This document shows positions 46,532 through 56,839 of a stretch of DNA of 64,000 nt, piece after piece. Source of the stretch: Bos javanicus (Eukaryota > Chordata > Mammalia > Artiodactyla > Bovidae); NCBI RefSeq assembly GCF_032452875.1, contig NC_083871.1:905692-969691 (forward strand). The letters are read 5' to 3'. The notes under the pieces were generated by a model. The model was not told the DNA's origin and ran no database searches. It saw only the letters and a program-made list of their open reading frames with translations. The position numbers and the translations under genes were made by a program. Position 1 is the stretch's first letter, and each line of letters begins with the position of its first letter.

Positions 46532-47006
46532 TGCCGGTGCCAGCCGGCAAAGTTGATCAGGTCCCGAGAACGTGCCCGACGGGGCTAAGAAAGAAACTAA
46601 AGCAAGAGACTACAACAAAGATGGGGTCGAGAGGTTCAGACACGTCTCCACGAAGGGACGTAGTCTGACACCAACTTAATTTAGCATCTTATATTTATAC
46701 GGAAGAGCGTGAGAAAGACAAGATAGTTGACATTTTTTCTTGGTTGACCTATACATCTTACAAACAGTCACAAGAAATCTTGAGAGCATGGGAATGGCAC
46801 CCTGTTATTATTTCTTACACCAGATAACATTTCTCTGTGAGTGAGAAGTTTGCACAGAACTCCAGGTGTCTGCAGTAAATAAGCGCCTAATCTCTGGGGG
46901 GCGGGACAGAGAGCTATGTTTGCAAGCAAACCCTCAAGGACTGAGGCAGCTCCCGGAGCTGTGTCCTTCAGACAAAGGACCCCGTTCTCACGGGCAGCTC
47001 CCCGCA
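46532..47006 (-). mobile_element. ERV-B 3' LTR
   Basis: A 475-bp LTR, TGCGGGGAGC...CACCGGCA on the minus strand. TATAAATATAAG-like core promoter at about 46690. The polyadenylation signal position (46676-46681) reads AATTAA, while the 5' LTR has AATAAA. Confidence 0.95.
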
Positions 47007-47040
47007 TCTCTCCTTTTTTTTTTTTTTTTTTTTTTTTATA
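47007..47040 (-). promoter_or_regulatory. ERV-B polypurine tract, A-expanded
   Basis: On the minus strand a run of more than 20 A residues followed by GGAGAGA abuts the 3' LTR. This is the plus-strand DNA primer site of the retrovirus; the long A run looks like later expansion. Confidence 0.75.
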
Positions 47041-47101
47041 TAGGTGCATGCTTATGTTCTTTTAACCAAAGACCATTTCCATAGATGGAAGTCTTTATCA
47101 T

Positions 47102-47497
47102 CTATAGATCATCAATCAGTTTTTTAATTAAACAAGGTGTAAGAAATAAAACAGTTATGGATTGACCCTCCCAGTCCACTGATTGGAGAAGGGGAGGGTC
47201 GGGAAAATAAGCCCAGTAAGCATTTGAATATTCTTCAGAGTGTGCAGTGTTAATCTGATTTAAGATAATTAATAAGGTTATCAGGAAGCTTAAAGGTGAT
47301 ATTGGATCGCCCTGTACAGCAACATGATTTTGTAACTCTCGAATCAATGTCTGAAGTTGTTGCCAAGATGGTAATTCATCATGTTCTTGAATCGTCAATC
47401 TCTTCATCTGGTTTCTTAGAGATCGTCTCCGCCGTGCGTACCAACCTTTTTGGCAGCCAGCGTGGCGCTTCGGCATCTTGTGGGAAAACACAAACAT
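47102..47497 (-). pseudogene. env: ERV-B env leader and start of surface protein (131-codon open frame)
   Basis: A minus-strand open frame overlapping the end of integrase, as env does in betaretroviruses. The N-terminal part has an arginine-rich block (ARRRRSLRNQMKR) like the nuclear localisation signal of Rec/Rem-type leader proteins, then SWQQLQTLIRELQNH. A hydrophobic signal-peptide segment (PLSFLITLLIILNQINTAHS, about residues 67-86) follows, then about 45 residues of surface protein (EEYSNAYWAYFPDPPLL). It stops at 47102, about 95 bp before the LTR, so nearly all of SU and TM is gone. The frame has no internal stop in an otherwise ruined provirus; whether it is expressed cannot be told. 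Confidence 0.8.
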
Positions 47498-48330
47498 GTC
47501 CTCGTCCTCAGATTAGTGCAGGATCTGGTCTATACCATTTTCTCACAAGTGGGTCTTTCCAAAAGACTTTAGGTCTTATTGTTTGTGCATCAAAGTTCTA
47601 AAATCGCTGTGTTGCTGAACGGCCACTTATATCTAATTGTAAAAAATTTAGAACAGATAAAGTATGGTTTAGAGAGTTGGAGGGGGTATTGGGATACAAT
47701 TTCCCCTTTTTTTAGTTTTGTAATTGATGCTTGAGAGTTTGATGTGTCTGTTCAATACTTTTTTGACCTTGAGGATTATAAGGGATACCTGTTTTATGTG
47801 AGATAGACAATTATGTACAAAATAGTTGAAAATTTTTTACAGTGTATCGTGGACCATTGTCTGTTTTTATGGTCTTAGGGGTTCCCATAACAGCAAAACA
47901 TTTAATGCAATGAGCTATACAATGTTTGTTAGCTTCTCCGGATTGTAGAGAGGCATGTAAAAAGCCGGAGAAGGTGTCAATAGTAACATGAACAAAATTT
48001 GTTTACCAAATTCAGGAATATGGGTAACATCCATTTGTCATATATCATTTGGCAACAATCTTTGGGGATTAATTCCGTAATGGGGAACACTAAAAAATTG
48101 AGGACATGTTTGACATTGTTTAACAATCTGTCTGGCAGCTTCTCGAATAATGTCAAATTGAAGTCTTAAGTTATTACTGTTTTGATGGTGTAAGCTGTGA
48201 GAAGTTTTTGCCATTTGTTCCAATGAAGGAAATATCATATGTGTAGCTTCATCAGCCAAAGCATTGTCTCATGCTAAAGGTCTAGGAAGCCCAGAGTGAG
48301 CACGAATATGACCAAAATAGCATTTATTAA
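47498..48330 (-). pseudogene. pol: ERV-B integrase, broken
   Basis: The zinc-binding domain is open at 48038-48259 (ATHMIFPSLEQMAKTSHSLH then CQTCPQF, the HHCC pattern). The core follows with several stops: the first Asp in QMDVTHIPEF, the second in KTDNGP, and the Glu in NPQGQKSIEQTH, so all three catalytic acids survive in separate frames. The C-terminal domain (PLVRKWYRPDPALI then GRGHVCVFPQDAE) lies at about 47480-47600, with a stop between the two pieces. Confidence 0.85.
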
Positions 48331-48760
48331 CTCTGGAGCAAATTAAATGTTGTATATCACGAAAAAGAGTTTGAATAGTAGAATTCAGGGTACCAATAAA
48401 TAGAACAGTCTCAATAGTGTTTAAGGCTCTTATGATATACTGTCAGAATATAAACTAAATGGAGCAGAAATTTGTAATAGAGCCTGAAAAACGGCAAATA
48501 GTCCTACTTTTTGAGCAGACTTATAATTAGTACACCAGGCGGCAGTATTGTCCTGTATAATCAAACTAGCTATTCCATTAGAAGAGCCATCAGTAAATAC
48601 AGTTAAGGCGTCGGCAAGGGGCTGAGAAACAACATTTTTGGAAAAAGAAATTGGTGATAGTGAGCAAATTGTAAAATTTTATCTGAGGGATAATGATTAT
48701 CAAGCCGTCTACTAAAACCAGCTAAGGCAATAACCCAATTGTCGCTAAACTGAAACATAA
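48331..48760 (-). pseudogene. pol: ERV-B RT connection and RNase H remnant
   Basis: The minus strand shows RRLDNHYPSDKILQFAHYHQ (connection) and VFTDGSSNGIASLI (RNase H start with its first catalytic Asp, about 48561-48605). Further RNase H sequence (YSDSISYKSLKH) contains stops and frame changes. The RT polymerase domain itself is missing; capsid sequence lies directly upstream. Confidence 0.8.
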
Positions 48761-50137
48761 GCAAGCTGTTTAGCCAACACTATTCCCGCCTGTTCATCTC
48801 CTATCATTTTACCAATTGTCTCAAGCAGGCGGGCAACAAAATCTTGATATGGTTTATCTGGCCCCTGGCGAATTTTAGATAAATCTTTAGTCTTTTTATC
48901 AGAATTTGGAAGTTTATTTCATGCTCGTAGAGCCACAGCACTAATCTGAGGGTAGGCTCTAGGCAAATAATTAAGTTGATTATTAATGTCTCAATAATCT
49001 CCTTTTCCCACTATTATTTTACAAGTGGTGTTTAGTCCCTGTCGTCGATTGATATCGGCTGTGATCCCACACTGTTCAGCAAACTCAGATTTTCATAGTA
49101 AATAATCTTCTCCAGATAAACAAGCCTGAGCAACCTGTTTCCAATCATTAGGTGGCAGATTTTGATTTCCTAAAGCCTCTATAATAGCCTGAGTAAAGGG
49201 CACAGTCAGGCTGTATTGTGCACAAGTCATTTTTAACTCTCAGTTGTTTAAAGGGCAGCGGTTTATAATACCTCTGTTGTTGAGCATTTTCAAACACTGG
49301 ATAGATTTCTGAAAACCCGGGAATATGTTCTCTTTCTTCATTAGCTCGCTTAATTGCTTGTTGAAGGGGAGATAATAATATCTCACTTTTAATTTTTACG
49401 TTTTCACCAGGCAAAGAAGCAGGGATAGATATAAGCTCTCGTGGTTCTACCAAAGGTGGAGGTGGATCGAGTCCAGCAAGAACCAAGGGAGGATATGCTG
49501 GATGCACAGGCTGGCTGGAGTGGGAGTCTCCCTGTGCATCCTTTTTTACTGCTATAACAATCTTCTGAATTAAATTCTCCAGCTGTTCTTCAGAAAGCCC
49601 TGAATGCTTTAATTCCCCTTTTCCTGAGGGGGATTGCATGTTAACCATCATTTCCCAAGGCATATCTTCTCTATGGTACTGAGCCGCTTGTTCATTTAAC
49701 TCTTTCTGTTCATCAGAGCTTAACACATCATCACTCTCTCTAGCCTTACAAGCTGTTCCCTCAGGCACAGCATAAATAGGCTCAGGCGGAGGGGTGGAAG
49801 GCTCTGCAACTTTGGGTTCTGTGGAATCCCTGAGAGCCGTTTGAATTTTATGTCCCTCATGTTCAGGATCCAGACAGTCTCTTATGAGAGTCTACAAAGA
49901 AAAAACATCCACAGGAACACGATTGGGATCATGCAAGGAATAATATGTCTGCAATTGTTTTCTTACTTTTTTCCAAGTTTCCAGACTAACGGTTTCTTCT
50001 TCTGGAAACCAGGGACAAACCTCTTCTATAAAAAGTAAAAACTTTTCTAGCTGTAACTTATTTACATGAATTCTCCTACCTTTTAACATAGTTTTCAACA
50101 TATGTACAAATAACTGGCGGCTATTGCCTTGTCCCAT
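48761..50137 (-). pseudogene. gag: ERV-B gag (matrix to capsid), broken and truncated
   Basis: Starts MGQGNSRQLF at 50137 with a myristoylation-type Gly2. The matrix segment (VCPWFPEEETVSLETWKKV) ends at an in-frame stop at 49892. The same frame is open again from 49768 to 49148: an acidic linker (SSDEQKELNEQAAQYHRED), a Pro-rich part (PPLVLAGLDPPPPLVEPREL) and the capsid start (VFENAQQQRYYKPLPFKQL). Further capsid to about 48790 has several stops but keeps the major homology region IRQGPDKPYQDFVARLLETI. Nucleocapsid is deleted together with pro and RT. Confidence 0.9.
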
Positions 50138-50252
50138 GATTTATTACTCTTGACAGTAACACTCCCTGCCCTTTACTTTAATTAATTAGGAATTCCTTGT
50201 TACTTACCTCAATCTTGATGGGCAGCGGCTGTCGTCGCGCTCCAATTCCCAA

Positions 50253-50270
50253 GTCCCTGTTCAGGCGCCA
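50253..50270 (-). promoter_or_regulatory. ERV-B primer binding site, tRNA-Lys
   Basis: The minus strand reads TGGCGCCTGAACAGGGAC two bases after the LTR: one base from the standard tRNA-Lys3 primer site (C to T at a CpG). Confidence 0.9.
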
Positions 50271-50272
50271 CC

Positions 50273-50748
50273 TGCCGGTGCCAGCCGGCAAAGTCGATCA
50301 GGTCCCAAGAACGTGCACGGCGGGGCTAAGAAAGAAACTAAAGCAAGAGACTACAACAAAGATGGGGTCGAGAGGTTCAGACACGTCTCTACGAAGGGAC
50401 GCAGTCTGACACCAACTTTATTTAGCATCTTATATTTATACAGAAGAGCGTGAGAAAGACAAGACAGTTGACATTTTTTCTTGGTTGACCTATACATCTT
50501 ACAAACAGTCACAAGAAATCTTGAGAACATGGAAATGGCACCCTGTTATCATTTCTTACACCAGATAACATTTCTCTGTGAGTGAGAAGTTTGCACAGAA
50601 CTCCAGGTGTCTGCAGTAAATAAGCGCCTAATCTCTGGGGTAGCGGGACAGAGAGGTATGTTTGCAAGCAAACCCTCAAGGACTGAGGCAGCTCCCAGAG
50701 TTGTGTCCTTCGGACAAAGGACCCTGTTCTCACGGGCAGCTCCCCGCA
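50273..50748 (-). mobile_element. ERV-B 5' LTR
   Basis: A 476-bp LTR. Core promoter TATAAATATA at 50431-50440 and AATAAA at 50417-50422 (minus strand). It abuts the right GCCTCT target duplication. Confidence 0.95.
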
Positions 50749-53312
50749 GCCTCTGAGGATGCTATTTTCCTTAGAGGCAGAAATGGCAGCCCCAGAGAGT
50801 GGATATTCAGGCCTCTATCTCACAGCAAGTGCTTGGCTTCTCAGATGCCAGACCTCTGGGCCTGCTCCAAGGGCCTCAATTCCCGAGTCAGGGTCTTGTG
50901 TCTCCCTGCATTTTCCGAGCCTTGCAAAGACATTCCTAGGTCAGTGTGGTCCTTCCCATGGGGAAGGAGGCTGCAGGGGTGTGTCTGAGAGGTCTGGGAG
51001 CCATACTGGCATCATCTGATCGAGGGCGCCTGGCACCCCCATGGGCCTCAGTCGAGAAGTGGTGGGCCACCCGCTGGGTGCTGAAATGCTGAAGCAGGGA
51101 GTAAAACTAGCTCTGTCAGAAGGAAGAAAACAGCAATGGGAGACTTTTGAGAGCAGTTGCTATGCAGCCCCGCATTAGGGCTCTGTGGGAGAAAAATGCG
51201 AATTTTGACCCCTAGGCCCAGGCTTCAGCTGGGTGCCCAGGGTGTTTTGCCCGCAGCATCCGAGCATAGTGCAGAGAGGCCTAGGTTTACGAGCTCTCTC
51301 CTGCAGAGCAATCGTGACAGAACATCCTTGTGGAGGTTGCCTTTTCTTCCTCTGGCAGAAGGAAGAAAACAGTAACAGGATGCTTTTGCAAGCAGTTGCT
51401 GGCTGCCCCACATTAGGCCTTCCCAGTAGAAAAATGTGAATTTAGGCCCCAAGGCCCAAGATGGAGGTGGGCATTCAGGGTGTTCTGCCCGCAGGAGCCG
51501 AGCACGGTGCAGAGAGACCTAGGCTCACTAGCTCTTTCTGCAGAGGAAACGCAACAGAATAGCCTTGTGGAGGTTGCCTTGACGTTCCCTGGGAGTGTGG
51601 GAGCCCTCCCTGGGTGCAGGGCCTCAGGGGCCACTGCCACTGAAAAATGACCTCCCAGCCAGCATTTCCCAGCTGTGTGTGACAATCAGCCCACCGGAAG
51701 CTGGGGATGCTATCTTCCTTGGAGGCAGGAAAGGCAGCCACAGAGAGTGTGTTTTCAGGTCTCTATCTCACAGCAGGTATTGGCTCCTCAATTGTCAGAC
51801 CTCCAGGCCTGCTCTGAGTGCCTCAGTTGCCAGGTCAGGGCCATGTGTCTCCCTGCACTTTCTGAGCGTTGCAAACACATCCCTAGGTCAGCATGGTCCT
51901 GCCCACGGGGAAGGAGGCTTTGGGAGTGTATCTGAGGAGGTAGGGTGCCATGCTGAGGTCACCTGGTCGAGGGCTCCTGGCACCTCCCATTGGCCCCAGG
52001 TGAGGAGTGGCAGGCTGGCCCCTAGCTTCTGAAATTCCAAAGTAGGGAGCAAAGGTAGGTCTGTCAGAAGGAAGAAAGCAGCAATGGGATGCATTTGCAA
52101 GCGGTTGCTGGGCCGCCCCGTGTTTGGGGTCCCAGGGAGAAAAATGAGAATTTTGGCCCCTAGTCCCAGGATCCAATTGGGCAACCAGGAGGTTCTCCTT
52201 GCAGGATTCAAACATGGTGCAGACAGACCTAGGCTCACGAGCTTTCTCCTACAGAGGAAACCTGATGGAACAGCCATGTGGAGGTTGCCCTGACTTTCCC
52301 TGGGAGTGTGGTAGCCCTCCCTGGGCGCAGGGCCTCAGAGGCCATTGCCACTGAAAAATGACCTCCCAGCCCACACTTCCCCGTTGTTTGTGACTCTCAG
52401 CCTGAAGCTGGCTGGGAAAGCTATCTTCCTTTGAGGAAAGAAAGGCATCCTCAAAGAGTGTGCTTTCAGGCCTCTATCTTACAGCAACCGTTTTGCTTCT
52501 CAGACGTCAGACCACCAGGCCTGCTCTGAGACCCTAAATTCCAGAGTCAGGGCCATTTGTATCCCTGCACTATCTGAGACTTGCAAAAATACTCCTAGTT
52601 TATAGAGTTACTGCCCTTTGGGAAGCAGGCTGTGGGAGTGTTTCTGAGGGTGCTGGGTGCCATATTGTGGTCTCCAGGTCAATGTCACCTTGCACCTCAA
52701 ATGCACCCCAGGCAAGGAATTGCAGGCCACCTCCCTGCTCCCGAATTCCCAAAGTGGGGAGCTAAGCTAGGTCTTTCAGAAGGAAGAAAACAGACATTGG
52801 ATGGATTTTCAAAGAGTTTCTAGGCCGTACCCAGTTAGGGCTCCTGGAGAGATAAATGAGAATTTTGCACCAAAAGCTCTTATCCAGGTTGACACACAGT
52901 GTGTGTACTCACAGGATGCAAGAATTTTCCAAACAGACCTAGGCCCACTAGATCTCGTCTGCAGGGGAACCGTGATGCAGCAGATGTTTGTTTTTTACTC
53001 TGACTTTTTCTATGTGTGCAGGATCCTTTCCTAGGCACAAGACCTCAGGAGCCACCCAAAAATGACCTTGAAGCAACTGCTTTCAACAATTTGTGTATCT
53101 CAGCACGCAGGAGTCTGGGAAAGCTATCTTACTTTGAGGAATGAGAAGCATCCATAGAGAGTGTGTTTTCAGGCCTCTATATTGCAGCAACTGTTTTGCT
53201 TCTCACATGTCAGACCTCCAGGCCTGCTCTGAGGGCCTAAATTCTAGTCAGGGCCATGTGTCTCCCTGCCCTTTCTGAGTCTTGCAAACACATTCCTTGG
53301 TCATAGCGCTAC
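50749..53312. repeat. ~700-715-bp monomer satellite, block D segment 2
   Basis: Continues the satellite cut by ERV-B. The GATGCTAT landmark falls at ~50756, 51704, 52417 and 53117. The first interval is ~948 bp because a ~237-bp piece (landmark GAGAAAAATGCGAATTTTG at 51188, repeated at 51425) is duplicated within the monomer. Monomers become more diverged toward the right. No gene. Confidence 0.85.
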
Positions 53313-54178
53313 TGAAAATTTCTTGCTGAACCACGAAAGGTGCCGAGATTCTTGGTTTCTGGAGGAGAAGAATTCAATCCGGGGCCAGAGTAGAGGCTTC
53401 ATCCCTCTGAGCTGTTGTGTAATAGAGTTTTATTAAAGTATAAAAGGGATAGAAAAAGCTTCTGACATAGACATCAGAAGGGGGCAGAAAGAGTACCCCC
53501 TTGCTAGTGTTAGCAATGAAGTTATATACCTTTTAATTACTTATTACAATGATTCAATCACATTTCTCAAGTTCGTGAAAATTTTACAAGACCCACTCCC
53601 AAAATTTACCTTTTAGGATAACAAGATTAAATTTAAATATATAATGATCCTACCAGACCCACTCCCATAATATACATTCTAAGATATCAGGATACAGTTC
53701 AGTTCAGTTTGGTTGCTCAGTCATGTCAGTCTCATTGTGACCCCATGAGCCACAGCCTGCCAGGCCTCCCTGTGCACCACCAACTCCTGGAGTTTACCCA
53801 AACTCATGTTCATTGAGTCAGTGATGCCATCTAATCATCTCATCCTCTGTCTTCCCCTTCTCCTGCCCTCAGTCTTTCCCAGCATCAGGGTCTTTTCAAA
53901 TGAGTCAGCTCTTCTCATCAGGTGGATTAGTCAGAAGGTTTTCAGGAAGGAGAAACTGTCCTCAAGCAGGTTACATTGTTGTTGTATAATCCCTAGTACA
54001 GAGTCTAAACCGAATTGTGTAATTGACTAAGACTAAGGGCTGTAAACAAATAAAGTTTGTCCTTTCCTCCTTCTTGAGATTTCCAGACCCCTATCTCCAC
54101 TTCAAGAGCCCCAGACCCCTTTCTCCTCCTTGGGGACCCTGCACTTCTTATCAATCTGCCTAGGAATTGACTCCCTCA
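53313..54178 (-). mobile_element. ERV-C 3' LTR with BovB insertion
   Basis: Same LTR as 59389-60050, interrupted at 53694-53925 by a BovB 3' fragment. Contains the ACTTTAATAAAACTCTATTA polyadenylation region (minus strand, about 53430). Confidence 0.92.
53694..53925 (-). mobile_element. BovB-derived 3' fragment in ERV-C 3' LTR
   Basis: About 230 bp matching the BovB 3' end on the minus strand (ACAGTTCAGTTCAGTTTGG, TCCCAGCATCAGGGTCTTTT). Absent from the other ERV-C LTR, so it inserted after the provirus. A GGAT shared at both edges may be the residue of a target duplication. Confidence 0.85.
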
Positions 54179-54195
54179 TTCCCCCCTTTTCTTTT
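54179..54195 (-). promoter_or_regulatory. ERV-C polypurine tract
   Basis: The minus strand reads AAAGAAAAGGGGGGAA directly before the LTR start TGAGGGAG. A well preserved plus-strand primer site. Confidence 0.85.
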
Positions 54196-54299
54196 AGGAG
54201 AATTATGTTGCCTAGGGAAAGGGGCGTCATTCTCATTCCATAACTGCTTCAGAGCTGATAAAGGGCATTGTCCTTAAATTGTTGAGGCAACATATTCTC

Positions 54300-55743
54300 T
54301 TAACCCTCATATTGAGGTTTGTGATCCAGGGGCCCCAAGTAATAGTTGGAGGAGGCTGTGGCACTCATAGGAGCTTGGACAACTATTTGTAACTTAAAAG
54401 CTTTCATGCAACTAGAAGAAAATCTAGCTACACAGTTACAGATGCAGGGAGCAAAGAACAAAAACAGAACAATCAGAATTATTGTAATTAAGATAGTTTT
54501 CCACCATGGGGAGCTAGTTAACATCTCCCAAAGTGAGGTAATTGAGGCTTTAGGAGTATCCATAGCCTCAATCATCTTGTTCATGTATTTAGTAAAATTA
54601 GAAACATTAGTGCTCATCAGATATATATGTATAGCATTAGGTATGAATAATGGCACAAGTTCCTCCTTGTGCAGCTGTCAGAATATCTAAGGCCAATCTG
54701 TTTTGTAAGACCCCCTTTCTAATTTGTCCTTATTTAGCATTAAGAGCTGAAATAGCTTTTTGAGACTCTTGTAATGCCTGTTGAATAAAATTAGTCAAAG
54801 CATCCACTCATAGCATAACATCTGTAGTTCCCAGAGAGGGAACAAACACTGCAGCCAAATAACCATGCCAGTGAAATACAGACTTTGTCCACCGAGTTTT
54901 AAGGTGTGGTAAATTAGCATGCTTTTTTGGAAGCTCTGAAAATATAAAGCCATGAGTAAAAGCTAGACCTAGGGTTCATCTCCCTATCCAACCAGGGGGA
55001 ATCCATGCCCAAAGGTAAGTGCCACATATCCAATAGGTCCCGTTTGGAGGAAGCCAGTGTGATTGAGATATCCAGTCCTAATCAGTGCCTGGCCAGCCAA
55101 AGGGAGGACCTGAACTGGGGTTGGAAAACATGGGAATGATTACATTGCATATTTCCTGAAGCAAAAATCCCAGTTGTTTCCAATCATTACAATTAAGTTG
55201 TTGGCTAACTTATGGGGACGGCTCTATTTGTTCCCAGCATATAAGGGCAGTAGATATTAGACGTTCTTTTTCAGGAGTTAGCCATTTAACCTCATCTCAT
55301 ATTTGATAAACGTTCAGGTAAAAAAAAACATTAGATCTAGACCCGTTTGCCTTATGTGTAGTGAAAAAGTCATTAAACCGAGACAATGTATAATCAAAAT
55401 TAAAAGTCACGTTATGTCCATAGTTAAAGTACAAAGTGTTGCACCAGTACATCTTAGGGTTGTTAGATGTCATCAGTTTTAGAAGAGGCATCACATATGA
55501 TTGTTGTTGAAGGTATTCACAGACTTGGAGAAAGTCTTTTCCCTGAAGTAGAGATGTTTACCACCACGGGAAACCTTCCACTGATGAAGAGGGGAGTGTT
55601 CCACTGAACCAGCAGTTAGACCGATTGTGGAATGCAGCGTACGAGTGAGCCCAGGACAGAAAGGCATTGTCTTGAGGATCAAATGGCAGACTCAGGATTT
55701 TTGTAGTCAGCAGAAGTAGACTCACATAGATTATCAGGCCCAT
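54300..55743 (-). pseudogene. env: ERV-C env, broken
   Basis: Minus strand: a hydrophobic signal peptide (MGLIIYVSLLLLTTKILS) at 55743, then surface protein with glycosylation-type NRS/NVT sites in several frames down to about 54900. In TM, LQNRLALDILTAAQGG (about 54665-54710) is the immunosuppressive-domain-like segment. The following CX6CC box is damaged (a stop inside and the last Cys changed to Tyr), and a frame change occurs just after. The last 118 codons (54300-54656) are open: a membrane-proximal helix, the anchor SPWWKTILITIILIVLFLFF, CNC residues and a cytoplasmic tail ending at the stop near 54300. Multiple stops and frameshifts make it non-functional. Confidence 0.85.
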
Positions 55744-55795
55744 CTGAAAAGTACAAAGTCAGAACATAGAAAGTAAAGACATAAAATGATGTCAC

Positions 55796-56460
55796 TTAGT
55801 TCTGGTCAGGGTGCCACCTCTTAACTTGAGTGTGGTGCACCCACGAATCAATTCCTGGCACTTTGACAGCTGTGGGAGAATAAGTAATCTGGTAAGGGCC
55901 TGCCCAGAGGGGCTCGAAGGACTGGCCCCCAGATCCCAATGTTTTTATCAGAACCTCAATTCCTGGCTCAAATAGAGGCTTAATTGACTCAGAGCCTGGG
56001 TCAGGTGTCACCTCCCGGAGTTCTGTTGAAAAGCTGAGAGCTGAGTTACATAATTAGTTAATTCTAAGGCTTCAGGGTCTATAACAATGCCTGTGTATAA
56101 GAAAGGCCTTCCATAAATACATTCAAATGGGGACAGTCCCTTCTTTTGAGGGGCAGTCCAAGCCCTTATTAAGGCTGTGGGTAGAACTTTAATCCAACTG
56201 TCCTGCATCTCTTGAGTTAATTTGTGCAGATGTCTTTTGATAATATCATTAGCCTTTTCAACCTTTCCTGAGGATTGGGGTCTCCAGGAACAGTGTAAGT
56301 GATATTTTATTCCTAGAGCTTTAAACATGTCCTGAGTTATGGCAGCTTTAAAGGCAGAGCCATTGTCACTCTGAAGGCTCTGTGGCAGCCCAAACGTGGG
56401 GATAATATCATGGATTAAAATTGTTATCTTTGATCTTGACAACTACAGGAATAGCATTTT
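55796..56460 (-). pseudogene. pol: ERV-C integrase, core to C-terminus
   Basis: Open at 56008-56442: LPQSLQSDNGSAFKAAIT holds the second catalytic Asp and RPQSSGKVEKANDIIKRHL the Glu; LSPFECIYGRPFL follows as in gammaretroviruses. 55796-56011 continues in another frame: EPGIEVLIKTLGSGGQ, FEPLWAGPYQITYSPTAVKV and the HHTQVKRWHP C-terminal box. The N-terminal zinc domain and first catalytic Asp are missing because of the deletion that also removed RT. Confidence 0.88.
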
Positions 56461-56839
56461 GTGCTTGACCCACAGATTTTTCATCATTTCACTCTAGGAT
56501 TTACATTTTGTTTAATTAAAGGGAGAGAAAGGGAGGGCTCCATATTCATGAAAACAGTGGCATGGACCTTGCTCAGTATATCCTTCCCCAAAAGGGGTGA
56601 GGGAGACACTGGCACTATCTGAAACTTGTGTGAAAATAGCACAGCGTTCCAGTTATAGCTTAAAGAATAACTGAAGTAATACCTTTTGGGTCATCCAGAC
56701 AGTCCCACTATGGAAGTAGATTGGGAAGAAAGTGGGCCAGGGACTTCAGTAAGCACAGAGAAAGTTGCCCCAGTATCTAAAAGGAAATAAACGGATTGGC
56801 CCCCCACAGTTATTAATACCTGGGGTTCCTCAGGTGTAA
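56461..56839 (-). pseudogene. pro: ERV-C protease and RT N-terminal stub
   Basis: In one minus-strand frame: VLITVGGQSVYFLLDTGATF carries the DTG catalytic motif (about 56765-56825), SIVGLSGRPKRYYF the flap-side sequence, and TPLLGKDILSK the C-terminal box. It is followed by VGQAQNAIPVVVKIKD, the beginning of RT. About 56450 the sequence jumps to integrase, so the whole RT/RNase H is lost. Confidence 0.8.

Larger units (their letters stand above)
46532..50748 (-). mobile_element. ERV-B: deleted betaretrovirus-like provirus
   Basis: Minus-strand provirus with 5' LTR 50273-50748 and 3' LTR 46532-47006. It is flanked by the perfect 6-bp duplication GCCTCT (46526-46531 and 50749-50754) inside the 700-bp satellite. 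The tRNA-Lys primer site and 6-bp duplication are betaretroviral. Order on the minus strand: gag (matrix to capsid), then a jump into RNase H, integrase, env leader, polypurine tract, LTR. Protease, dUTPase, RT and most of env are deleted. LTRs differ at about 18 positions in 475 by eye. Confidence 0.95.

Noticed and set aside
46768..47084. Lys-rich open frame over the T/A homopolymer at 47010-47040
   Set aside because: It is a translation of the ERV-B polypurine tract and LTR.
44456..53312. GC-rich ~700-bp repeats as a gene family with conserved exons
   Set aside because: Copies are head-to-tail at constant spacing, open frames are not conserved between copies, and no splice or domain signals recur.
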